Positions 32,262 through 42,420 of a stretch of 64,000 bases of DNA are shown here, piece by piece (the first letter of the stretch is position 1; each line of letters begins with the position of its first letter). The notes beneath the pieces are model-generated. The model had not been told where the DNA came from. It was given only the letters and a program-made list of their open reading frames with translations, and made no database searches. The DNA comes from Favolaschia claudopus (lineage: Eukaryota > Basidiomycota > Agaricomycetes > Agaricales > Mycenaceae), in assembly GCA_037176885.1 (NCBI GenBank), contig JAWWNJ010000088.1:682001-746000 (forward strand), given 5' to 3'. The position numbers were made by a program, and so were the translations under genes.

Positions 32262-34126
32262 TGAAAATCCTTCTGTGCCGCCATAAACTGCGCTATCTTT
32301 GCAACAGACTCCTCGATTCTGTCCAGTCTATCCGCGGTGGCAGGAGAGTCTGACTCTTCCCTGGATTCACTCGCAAACGACTCCGCGGCCGGTGCAGTGG
32401 GGTCACTAGCGTAATAATACTCAAACGCCTCTTGGTTATAATACACCTGAGTACGATTGTTATAGTAATCCCGCACTTTGGTCATGTAGCTCTTATTCTT
32501 GGGTTCCCGCGGCAAAGCCTTTCCATCATAGAAGAACATACGCCCATCTTTCAGGATTAGCAGGCCCCCAGTAATATCATCCCTTCTGTGCTTGCAGTCC
32601 GCAACATAATGCGAAGGATCCCAACAATAGTAACAGCCCGTAGGCTTGCCTTCTCTAAGAGGCGGCCTATCCGGTGTATACGATGGCCTGTCTGGCCCGT
32701 ATTCTCTTCTTTCCACAGGACGACTAGGATAATTGGAGGTCCCCTTTGTCAAGGCTTCATGCATCTTAGACATGACCTGTTTTTGGTCGGTCGTAAACTT
32801 GTCCAGATGATTAGCAAGGGTCTTTTCCATTTTGTCCTCAATCTCCTTATTCGACTGGAGAATTTTCTCCTCTCTGGCTTTGGAATCAGCCTCAAGCTTC
32901 TCCAATCTAGCCTTCAACTTGGCAGCTTCATCTCCACCCTCTGAACTACCCGAAAATAGAACAGCCTTCCTCTTTGTATCCGAGGGAGTTGTGAAGAAAA
33001 TAGAGTCATTACTTTTGATCAACGACTTCAGTATTTCCTCAAAGTCTGCCCATTCGTACAGGTCATCAGGATGAGTGTAGGCCGGTTTATAGGCCTTTCC
33101 CTTGTTCGCAGGCAGCGCTTCATATTCAGATTTTGCTCGCTGATACGAAGTAAGTTCCGTCGGACTTCTGGCCAGCACGATATTGCGAAGAGTCTCCCTG
33201 AAGGTAGGGTGAATACCTTTCAAAAAGTCTTGCGCTAACTCGCGCCTTGAGAGCATCTCTCGGTCCTTGTTCATCACTGCAACTCGTCCGCGGAACTTTC
33301 GACAATAGTTGGCAAATTCAACTTCCTCATCTATTCTCACCGGACGGTCTGTATACTGTTTCAAGAAAGACGCCCAGCCCGCGCGGGAACCTTTCTCTAC
33401 TGCACGAACTTCAGGATAAGCATCCATCAATTCCGCCTTCCATTCCTCATACGTTCCGTTCGTATAGGTGGGCAAAGCCTGCCATTCTTTCTGCACTTTA
33501 CTGTTCGCATAGTGGTGTGCTATCCACTTCTTGCTCTGCTCACTAAGCTTTCCTTGCTTCGCGATGATATCTTCGATCCCTTCCAAATACTTGGGCAAAT
33601 CCCCTGTTTCGTCATCGAATTTCAGGTTATGTCTCCCAAAAATATCCGGGATCTTGCTCTTATCAATCTCGTCGTAGGTAGCCATAGTGTTTGTTTGTGG
33701 GGGGTTTATCTTGGCTACGGAGTTCGAAATAGCCTCGATGGTCTGATTCAAATGATCAGATAGCTCGCCGTCCGAGTGGGTTGCGTGTCCCTCAAAGGGT
33801 AATGCTGCAGAAGTATTTATAACTTCCGCGGAACGCGCTCTCCTTCTCTTCTTAACTGGTGACGAACTAGACGACCGTCCTGTACTGGAATTTTTGGTCG
33901 TACGCGGTTTTCTGCCAGACGTCGATGGTCCCCAATTTACAGACTCGGGTATAAGACTGTTCCTTGAAGTCGACGTTTGAGCGGGTTCTTGTAGTGCAAC
34001 CCTGGCTTGCTCTAGCAAACTCCTGGCACCTGCTCCTGTATTTAATGGAGATGGGCTACGCTGGTGTCTGCCTCTCCTCGACGTCTTTCTAGTACGAGGA
34101 TTTGTTTGGGCTGGAATTCTCGACAA
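32258..34126 (-). CDS. Gypsy gag
   Basis: 622 residues. The N-terminus is basic and Ser/Thr-rich (MSRIPAQTNPRTRKTSRRGR), then a capsid-like helical domain (YLEGIEDIIAKQGK through the WASFLKQYTD region), a coiled coil (AAKLKARLEKLEADSKAREE) and one zinc knuckle C-x2-C-x4-H-x4-C (CYYCWDPSHYVADC, about residues 495-508) for RNA packaging. It is the first gene after the 5' LTR and primer-binding site, with an ATG 95 bp from the LTR. Intact. Confidence 0.9.
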   Translation of the reverse strand: MSRIPAQTNPRTRKTSRRGRHQRSPSPLNTGAGARSLLEQARVALQEPAQTSTSRNSLIPESVNWGPSTSGRKPRTTKNSSTGRSSSSSPVKKRRRARSAEVINTSAALPFEGHATHSDGELSDHLNQTIEAISNSVAKINPPQTNTMATYDEIDKSKIPDIFGRHNLKFDDETGDLPKYLEGIEDIIAKQGKLSEQSKKWIAHHYANSKVQKEWQALPTYTNGTYEEWKAELMDAYPEVRAVEKGSRAGWASFLKQYTDRPVRIDEEVEFANYCRKFRGRVAVMNKDREMLSRRELAQDFLKGIHPTFRETLRNIVLARSPTELTSYQRAKSEYEALPANKGKAYKPAYTHPDDLYEWADFEEILKSLIKSNDSIFFTTPSDTKRKAVLFSGSSEGGDEAAKLKARLEKLEADSKAREEKILQSNKEIEDKMEKTLANHLDKFTTDQKQVMSKMHEALTKGTSNYPSRPVERREYGPDRPSYTPDRPPLREGKPTGCYYCWDPSHYVADCKHRRDDITGGLLILKDGRMFFYDGKALPREPKNKSYMTKVRDYYNNRTQVYYNQEAFEYYYASDPTAPAAESFASESREESDSPATADRLDRIEESVAKIAQFMAAQKDFQ

Positions 34127-34202
34127 CCCAGGAAAGTCCCTTCTCTAGACTCTCCCAACTACAGCAACGCGTTTTGTTTTATCAACAAATTACCACCGAA
34201 CC

Positions 34203-34219
34203 CCTCGCGGTGGGCTCCA
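34203..34219 (-). other. Primer-binding site
   Basis: TGGAGCCCACCGCGAGG on the minus strand, two bases inside the 5' LTR. TGG pairs with the CCA end of a tRNA. The implied tRNA 3' end is GGTGGGC-T-CCA, with U as discriminator base, which in most organisms marks tRNA-Cys. Confidence 0.75.
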
Positions 34220-34361
34220 GATGTAACGCTGACACTTGAATATATCAACTGAAGTGCTAAATATAGCGCAGCAGAGAATCTACCACCCAATATATATATA
34301 TAACACAATCAACCAACACACACAACACTACAACACAAATATCTCCACAAGATACACTCAA

Positions 34362-34710
34362 ATGTCTCTCGAAGAGTTCGTGGGGTTCGATCCGAAATCC
34401 AGATGTCACAGTGACGAGGATATAAGTCGACTTGCAAGTAAGAACCTTGCACAAAACACGCTCTCACACACCGTAGATGGAAGTGATTCCGTCCGCGGAC
34501 CTTTCCTAAAAATAGGAACTATAAACAGTAGGATACAAGATACCCAACGAAGTTGAATATCAGGGCGAGATTGAAACAATGGCCACAGACAGTTTCCGCG
34601 GCAGAATGCACAATTCTTATAGCGCCAGTTACGCTATAGACCTGAACCTCCAAATTCCAGGAACCTTTGACACTCCTTTATATAGCACAAGCCTTTCAGA
34701 CGAGGACTAA
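34362..34710 (+). CDS. Second copy of the small LTR frame
   Basis: Identical to 18071-18419 because it lies in the other LTR. From here it would be transcribed outward into the severed hAT C-terminal half, while the left-hand copy points into genes A-C. Confidence 0.3.
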
Positions 34711-35632
34711 TCAGATCTCTTCCGGTTATGCGCCAGCAGTCCCAACGCAATGCTTCAGCAGATGGACAGTTCCACTCTTCCTCAGACCCAGGGAGATACT
34801 AGTTCACTCTCGAGCACACGTATCCTTACAACGAGATAGACAGTCCGCGGGCAGTAGAGGCAGGCAGTTCCTTGCACACTAAGGCCACGACAAAGCTACT
34901 CGAATGCAAAGCCTCCGCAGGTGAACACTCTCGAAACAATGCTTAGATTCACACTTGAACTGAACTTCAACACAATTTCTATTAAGACAAACGAGTAGAC
35001 AATATCTTTTTATATGCCTCTACGTTGCTGCCTGAGTTCACCAACGCTGTCCAATAGACTGAGCGCGATGTCCTCCAGCTCAACGAGAAATACAGGTCCT
35101 TTTATACTAATGCCAAGAAATACATCACATAAATAGTACAGAGTAAGCAATGTCGATCCAATTGAGTAGAGAGATGGTATATTGGTATTTGGGTGTCCCG
35201 GCGGACCTTCGGCAGCCTCTTGGCTTGTCGATCCAACGGTAGAAAGTCAGCCATTATGACTCCCACGGTTGAATCACTGAATTGCGGAAGCCCGCGGAAC
35301 GCCATCATTGGTGATCCCGTCAATCCGTCACTGGCGGCAACCCTTCCGGTGGTGCCATCAACGCCTCTAATAACTCCTAAGACTATTCTTGGGACATTCC
35401 TATTCACTCGCAATATCACAGGCTCGTCTGCTGTCCAATTTATCAAGCCACCAAGTCATCCGCGCTGACTCCAATATAGAAATAGATTTCTAATGAAGTT
35501 GCCGCACTTGTTCGGCTTCAGCATCACATCATCAACCCTCCTGTCAAAGACCTCATGTCTGGCCATAACTCTGCCTTCTGATCCTAGCACCGGCATCTCC
35601 TGTATGAGATCCCTTTCCGCTGTTCCAGCCGT

Positions 35633-35642
35633 CTATTTATAG
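35633..35642 (-). promoter_or_regulatory. Candidate TATA box for gag-pol transcript
   Basis: CTATAAATAG on the minus strand, about 380 bp inside the 5' LTR. It is a canonical TATAAATA match in the direction of gag-pol. The same motif is at 19342-19351 in the 3' LTR. Confidence 0.45.
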
Positions 35643-36019
35643 TCGGCAGCCCGCGGCACCTGTCTTTTGACTGATGTTGACTCTGATAGCCCCCGCGGCG
35701 CCTCCTACATCCTTGTAGACCTTTGTCTAAGTCTGTAGTGCACAAGTACTTGACTCTTCGTCACTCTTCTGAGGGTTCTGTTAGGGAACAGATCCATAGT
35801 ACTGCAGTAGGCTATTAATATAATGCCTTTCTCCTGTGATGGGTTTTACGGTCAACAGCTCGGAGCTCACTTTGACCCTCCTTAGTGTCACCAACAGAGG
35901 TACTGACTTCCTATTGATAGTCGAGTAAGACTATAGTCGTGGCGGGTAGTTGGGTTGTTTAGGGCCGCACTTGACTTAAAATAGCCAGATATAACGCGCA
36001 AAAATGGCCAGTCGTTACA

Positions 36020-36891
36020 GCGGGGACGAGACGAAGGGGAAATTTTGGTTGAGCAAATGACGGGCAAGTTATTCAAATGGTTCATAATGTGCTCTCATTC
36101 TTTATCTATCTAGCCTACTTATTTTGCGAGCCGCCATTCAATGGTTCACCGCCCAAGCTCGCGGATCGCCTCAGCTGGTGGAAGTCTTTGAGCAAAGACA
36201 GTGGTGCCGATGTTCTCGCGGTATGTACTCTGATGAATTGACATGGCACCGTCCGTTGTTGATATATCTCGATCGTTAGCGGCTTGCAATCAAGCTTTTT
36301 AGCGTCATTCCTAGCGAGATGTGCGATGAGCGCACTGCTTCAAAGCTGTCAGCAATGAGCACGGCCAAACGCAACAATTTGAGCGCAGAGAATCTCGTTC
36401 GCTGTGCTCAGCTCAATCAATACTGGCGGTATGGTTATGGGCGGCAAGAGGTGAAGAACCACGTTCCTCACCAGGTGCGACTGGAGCTGCCAACGTCCAA
36501 TCGGCAGCCCACAGATCCGAAACGCGCACGCATCCCGACACTCGATGATCTTCTCAATCCGATAGCACCAACGGACTCAGATCAGCCCATCGACTTTGAC
36601 TCCTTGTTTAATCTTCGCAGCAACGACCCGTTCAACGCGGCCGAGGTGGAGGACATGGCTGTTGGAGAGGATGATGACGATATGGCTGCACCTCCTCTTG
36701 TGCAGCGTGTTGACAACATGCCCGTCTTGGAGATTGAGACGTATATCAACCTGAAAGCACCCAAACTGATCCAACGCTTTGCCCCAAAGCAGCTGGATAT
36801 TCGCACTGCACTTTCTCCGCGCAAGCCAACGGCCGCCGCCAAGTCAGCCTGGGACCCGGAGAGCTCCAAATGGGATGCGAGCAAATGGTAG
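36020..36891 (+). pseudogene. hAT transposase, C-terminal part (severed)
   Basis: After one copy of the GCGG duplication is removed, the frame ending at 17930 continues open into 36024 onward (GDETKGEILVEQMTGKLFKW). This is followed by a segment PPFNGSPPKLADRL...WWKSL near 36130-36220, an intron ending at 36279, and a terminal exon 36280-36891. That exon contains IPSEMCDERTASKLSAM, matching the SE...ER..S layout of the hAT C-terminal dimerisation domain, then an acidic tail and stop at 36889-36891. The splice between the first two segments is not resolved. Separated from its N-terminal half by 18 kb, it can no longer make a complete transposase. Confidence 0.65.
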
Positions 36892-37702
36892 CGCGTATTT
36901 AATACATATAATACATTAAATACACTGAAAAATACATGTATTATACGTATAATACCCTAAAAAAATTTCGCCTGCGGCGCCCGTATTATATGTATCATAC
37001 ATCATGCATACAGATACAGGAAGGCCGCTGCGCGGCCTTGTATGATACAAGCCGAAAATCTTATCATACCCCGCCCTACTGATTTGCGTTGCGTTACGCA
37101 ATGGCTCCACCCGCCAAAAATAGCCGCCCAATGGCTACGGCTTGCGGCGAATCTTGGGCGAATCGCGATTCGCGAAAGAGTCTATAACTGGAAGAATTCC
37201 TAGCGGTGAATTCAGGAACTATTCCAGCGTACTGCATGCAGCCTTTTTTCTTGTTCTCGGAGCCTATGATTCATTCGAAACCAAGTGTTTGCAGAAATCT
37301 TTGTTGTCTTGACTTGGACATCCGAATTTTTCGCTGATGTAAAGTCTAAACACCATAATCACCCGGCGGCGGCTATCTTCGATTTGCGTGGAACGACTGA
37401 CGCCCCAGCCAGGGCATCCGGCGCCTGATTGATAAAGCGTTCATGGCGATGCTGCACCAGAGTACAACTATTGACGCGATTTTTTTCTCTCAAACCTCCA
37501 GCTTGTTATCAACGCCGCGGTGTTGTGGATCTTTACACTATCCTTACCGCACCGTGATTTTCGCACCCAACCTGTGTATGCACAGGCACCATAACTGCGA
37601 CCTGATATATCAGTGTCGTGAAAGTTGCCACGATGCGTATCGCAATCCCGACCGAGGCTTCTTTGCTGTAACCTCCCCCTCCCCCCTTTGCTGCCCCCAC
37701 GC
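36892..37702. other. hAT right flank and intergenic sequence
   Basis: To about 37075 it is rich in GTATTATA and GTATGATAC motifs and carries a nested inverted repeat: TGTATCATAC (36991-37000) pairs with GTATGATACA (37040-37049), enclosing AAGGCCGC/GCGGCCTT (37021-37028 and 37032-37039). From there to 37702 I see no gene; it should contain the NLR promoter. Confidence 0.5.
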
Positions 37703-40700
37703 ATGAGCGAGCTTCCCCCTCACGAACTCAGACCAAGGGTCTACGCCGCCCGACTCGGTCTTCAAGGCAAGCATAGATCAATATCTGCAAAGTCTCATCG
37801 TGTCGAAGCACAATGGCTGGAGCAAATTGCAAGCTCATCTTGGGAACCCGTAATCGCTGAACTCGAGGCCCTGAACAAAACACACAAGGATAGCAATGCG
37901 ACTCGCAAGCTCCTGAGCCGTGTTCGATGTTTCACGGATGCGCTTCAGCCATTTTTGAAGTCATTTGACACAATTATGACCTCCGGCGGCGAAATCACTG
38001 GTCTTATTTGGGGAGCTTTGAGGTTAATCATCGAGGTGCGTTGCTTCAAATGAGGATCTATATCCATTGTTCACCTTGACATTTCAGATTACCCATAAAT
38101 TCACCGATTATTTTTCAATTATCAGCGACACGTTGGAAACAATATCGGTTGAGCTCCCTATTTTCCGAGACTATGTTGACAAGCTATATCCTGAATCAAA
38201 TACGGTCGAGAAGGTGCTGAGACCCCATCTATTTTGTCATTCTGAGTCTGAAGCTCTGGGTAGGCAGTGGCTATCATCGTTGAAGACATCTTTACTGTGT
38301 TTCTTTTGATACGGAAGGTCTTTCTCAATGATAATGGACGCAGTCGCTGTATGTCTTTTCTGTTGTTTTGTAAGCATCGAAACTGACGCTAGCTAGCCCT
38401 ATTTAGCATCACTGTCAAAGTATTGAGTCAAGACATGCAAAAAGTGACAACCCACCTTGAAAAGCACCGGAAAAATCTACAAGTTCATGTCGACCATGCA
38501 GAACGAATGGCAAATAGGGAAGAGCGAGATAAATCTGCAGTCCATAGGCGGCGTCTAGAAGCAAAAAATTCTCAGTGATGAAAAGAGAGCCGAGGAGATT
38601 GCATTTTGTGAGACATATATTGTTTTAATAGTTGTTCTTCTCACTGTAGTCCAGACCAGAAGGTGGAAAAATTCCAAGCTCTGCTTAATGCCTCCCAAAA
38701 TGCTGGGAAAAGCATGCAGCTACTCTTCAGATCTATCAGCAGCCTGAGTGTTGGCTTTTACACACAACCCAATATCGGCAATGGTCAGAGCGCAACTGCG
38801 GATTACTTTGGTGTCATAGCAAACGTAAGCAGAGGGCCCTTCATTATTCAAGTTAGCTCATCCATTTACAGCTGGAGCAGGAAAGACAGTCTTGAGGTAA
38901 GATTTCATTTGTTTGTGTTAGTAGAGTCTGACTTTCTATAGCTCAGTTATAATCGACAATTTGCAACAGAAATATCGAAACAATCCAGATATTCCTGTGC
39001 TCTTTTTCTACTGTGAATAGACAATCCAGAGAAACGGCAAACTAGCAGACTTGTAGCCTCAATTTTGGATCAACTGATGTATAATCCAGACGTTTTAGCC
39101 TTGGTCAAGGACACCTGGATGAACGAAAGCCCTAATTTGCAACATCTAGGTCGCAAAAATCTACAATCATTGATTATGCAGCTTCTCCAGCAGTCTTCAC
39201 GGTCATTCATTGTTATTGATGGATTGGATGAATGTGACAATCCAGATGAAGTCACAAGTATTCTTGTGGATCTAGCAGCTTCAAGCTGCATCCTGATTAC
39301 AAGCCGTACTGAAACGGAAGAGATTGTACAATTCTAGGGCAGCAGGACCAGATCCATATTACTCCGAGCAATGTCCAGACTGATATTGAATTCTTTGTTG
39401 CTGCTTCGCTTCACAAACATCGTCGAATATCAAAACGCTCTCCCGAGATCAAACAGCAAATTACCAAAGTTCTCTCTAGATCAGCAAATGGAATGTGAGT
39501 AGCTTTATTTCTCTGCTTAGAATTCAGATTCATTATCACCATAGGTTCTTGTGGGTGACTTTGATGATTGAGCTTTTAGCAAATCAAATGACAGACAACG
39601 AGATCCTGGCAGCATTAACACAACTTCCAATGGATTATCAGCAACTTATCACCAAATTCTGACAAGAATTGATATACTGCCTTCCAAAATGTGGTGTCTG
39701 AGGGCTATCACTTGGCTTCTCTGTACAAAAAGACCCCTGGAATTACGAGAACTTATGACAGCAATTTCCATCAATGATATGGATATCGCAGCTGGTTGGG
39801 ATCCTACAAGAGTGCCAAGTGACCCTCTAGATGTTATTTTTGACTGCAAAGGGCTTATATCTTGTACTTCAACCCTCCACGGAAGAATAGTACAGTTCAC
39901 CCACGCTTCAGTTCGGGAGTTTCTTCTAGCAAATCCTCTTGTTGTTGGCTCTACAATGCTAGAATACCATATCTTTCCAGAAAGCAAGGGCCATGCACTA
40001 CTTGCTAGATGGTGTTTGACTTATCTCACTCTCAAAGCAAAACCAGGCTTGATTCCGTTGACAATGTCCACTTGAACCTCTTCACATATGTTAAACAGTT
40101 CTGGAATGTTCATATACAAAGTGCTGGACTACAGAGCTGCTTGCAGTATTTCTGCAAGTTCTATCTGATACAGAGGTGTTGCACAGCCGTGGAGGAGGTC
40201 TCCACTCCATGTTGCTCTGAGATATAACTTGACACACATCACAGAGCACATACTGAAAATGCAAGCCTGTTTAGGAAGTCTTGACAAGCAATCGAATACT
40301 GTTATTCATTTAGCTGTGATCAATCCAAGATGGCTGGAAACCCTACTTGTACAAAAGCACAATATACATCACAAAAACTTGGATGGAAGGACCCTTTGCA
40401 CATGGCTGCATGTGTGCCATATCTGCCGGGACAAACGGAATTACTGTCCAATTTGGCCAGCTCTATTTCTATCCTAATAGACCATGGAGCAGATATCGAA
40501 CTTCGAGACGCTCAGGGATGCACACCCCTCCATCTTGCTGCAAGCTCTGGCCAACTTGAGACCATAAGTTGTTTACTCGAAAACAAAGCATCAATACATG
40601 CAGTTGACTTAGGACAGCTAACACCTCTACACCATGCTGTGAAAAGGGGTGACCATCAAGCTGTCCTAATTCTTATTGGCTTTGACGCAGACATTGGCTC

Positions 40701-41850
40701 AGAGATGATAAACTCTTGGCACCAATTCATTACGCCTCAAAACATGGGCATATTCAAGTCCTGCACTGTTTAATCAGCCAAGGAGCAGATTTGGAAGCAA
40801 TATGTCTTGAGAAGATGACACCTTTGCATTATGCTGTCATTCATGGTCATTCTGAAGTTGTAAAATTACTTCTGAGTCGTGGCGTAAATGTCAACACTGT
40901 GGACATGGATCAATCAACTCCTCTGCATTATGCTGCTTCAGAAGGCAATACAGAGATAGTGAAAAGCTTGATTTCTCATGGTGCTTTATTTGATGTTGTA
41001 GACAATGAGGACATGCTAGCAATGCATCATGCAGCTGAATATGGGCATTATCCGGTAATACAGATCTTGATTGACTTTGGAAATGACATTGACTGCAAGA
41101 GTCATCTTGGTTTAACTGCACTGCACTATGCTGCAAAGCATGATCAACGGGAAACTGTTGTTTTTTTAGTTGAACATGGGGCAGACATCAAAGCTGTTGC
41201 AGCAGATGAGTTAAGCCCACTTCATCATGCTGTTCAACAAGAAGAATGGGAAACTGTGAATTTGCTCATTCAACATGGTGTAGATATCAATATTGCTGGT
41301 CACAATCAGTGGACCCCTTTGCATTGCGCTTCTGCAGATGGGCAGCTCAAAACTGTCATGGCCCTGTGTCAGTTGGGTGCAGACACTAATCTATTGACTA
41401 AGAATGCGAGCACTGCATTACATATAGCTACTTGGCATGGAAATCTGGATATCTGCAAGTTTCTAGTTTATAACAACACCTCAAACTGAAACTCTGCACA
41501 CAGAATACACACCCTTGCACTTGGCTGCATGGCAAGGGAAACTGGTTGTTCTACAGGCACTCCTCAATCTAGGCCTGGATGTCAATCAGAGGAGTAAATC
41601 TGGGTGGACACCACTGCACTTGGCTACCTGGACAGGCAACACGGAAGCAATGGAATTGTTGATCAGAAATGGAGCATACACTGAAGCTGTCAGTACTAAA
41701 GACCATCTGACTGCTCAACATCTGGCTTCATGGAACGGAGATATTCCATCCCTTGAGTGTCTATTACGAGCAGGTGCTATGTTCGACACCCGTTGCAAGA
41801 ATGATGCAACCCCTCTCAAACTGGCAATCCAAAACCACCAACTCACATGA
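37703..41850 (+). pseudogene. NACHT-ankyrin NLR (STAND) protein, frame-broken
   Basis: ATG at 37703. The N-terminal domain (WLEQIASSSWEPVIAELEAL, then GLIWGALRLIIE, ITHKFTDYFSIISDTLE) matches the N-terminal region common in fungal STAND proteins. The NACHT P-loop GAGKTV is at 38872-38890 after an intron, with VLFFYC and Walker B FIVIDGLDECD at 39205-39237. From 40320 to 41850 there are about 14-16 ankyrin repeats (TPLHYA-type). The frame breaks at several places: A6 run near 38567, stop near 39337, shifts near 39660 and in 40070-40330, near 40720, and near 41489. Such proteins are proposed innate-immunity or self/non-self receptors in fungi. It is AT-richer than its neighbours. Either a decaying gene or several assembly indels. 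Confidence 0.75.
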
Positions 41851-42420
41851 CAGGATTCTTGTTGGATAAGATTGCAGGATTTGGCGAAATAAGTATTGAT
41901 ATTATCGAAAGTTCAAATTATGTATTCCAATTTCCAATAGCTCCAATTTTATAACTTTTAACACTAGCAGACAAAACAACTTAACAACTTGACGGCTTCA
42001 CACTGGTTATGTCGTTGCAACTAAAGACATTGCTACTTCTACAGCATATATTTGTGCATGATCTGAGCCAAATTTAGCCTGGGCGAATTGGCAAATTCTC
42101 CTGCACGCCGCAATTTGGGATGTTGTACAGATACTTTGTTTTCCGGAAATAAACGTACACCAGCCGCATAGGCTACAGGTATAGGCTCAAAATGCGGAAA
42201 GAGAACACGAAAAACACCGAAAACAAGCAAACTCAGTCAATCTGCACACCTCGGCCACCTTTTAATACTAGACTTTCCAATTACCATTGAAAATCGGAAG
42301 AATTGTTTGAAAGAAACTCAATCTACATCACAGTTACAAGGTTTGACGGCGACAGTACCAACACCGACAACGCCGAAGGGGACCGCACTGCATTCATGAT
42401 TCGAGAGAAAAATCACACTA
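41851..42420. other. Intergenic; no gene seen
   Basis: AT-rich spacer between the convergent NLR relic and the dehydrogenase gene; it probably holds their 3' ends. Confidence 0.5.

Larger units (their letters stand above)
17931..36019 (-). mobile_element. Giant Ty3/gypsy LTR retrotransposon with antisense accessory genes (18,089 bp)
   Basis: Two 1,798-bp LTRs, starting TGTAACG and ending CGTTACA, lie at 17931-19728 and 34222-36019 at a constant offset of 16,291 bp and look identical. The 4-bp target duplication GCGG is at 17927-17930 and 36020-36023. Gag, protease, reverse transcriptase, RNase H and integrase follow in gypsy order on the minus strand, so the right LTR is the 5' LTR. A primer-binding site lies 2 bp inside the 5' LTR and a polypurine tract abuts the 3' LTR. 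Between pol and the 3' LTR, 7 kb carries three spliced genes on the opposite strand. LTR identity implies very recent insertion. Typical fungal gypsy elements are 5-8 kb with LTRs of a few hundred bp, so this one is exceptional. Confidence 0.93.
34222..36019 (-). repeat. 5' LTR
   Basis: Same sequence as the 3' LTR. It should contain the promoter for gag-pol, read leftward. The right end abuts the GCGG target duplication. Confidence 0.95.
14350..37075 (+). mobile_element. hAT-family DNA transposon, split by a gypsy insertion (ends approximate)
   Basis: The transposase is read on plus at 15396-17930 and resumes at 36020-36891 after the gypsy element. Both outer flanks carry subterminal repeats of GTATGATAC or its inverse (14382-14390, 14392-14400, 14402-14409; 36992-37000, 37040-37049, 37060-37069) and related GTATTATA motifs. 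Such subterminal repeats are typical of hAT elements and are absent elsewhere nearby. I could not find a clean terminal inverted repeat with an 8-bp duplication, so the stated ends are estimates. Without the retrotransposon it would be about 4.6 kb, a normal autonomous hAT size. Confidence 0.6.

Noticed and set aside
17931..36019. CCGCGG enrichment as a restriction or methylation signature
   Set aside because: Fungi have no restriction-modification systems, and enrichment stops sharply at the element ends.
17930..36024. A 5-bp target duplication AGCGG for the gypsy element
   Set aside because: The fifth base would have to be the terminal A of the LTR (…CA), so the strict duplication is the 4-bp GCGG.
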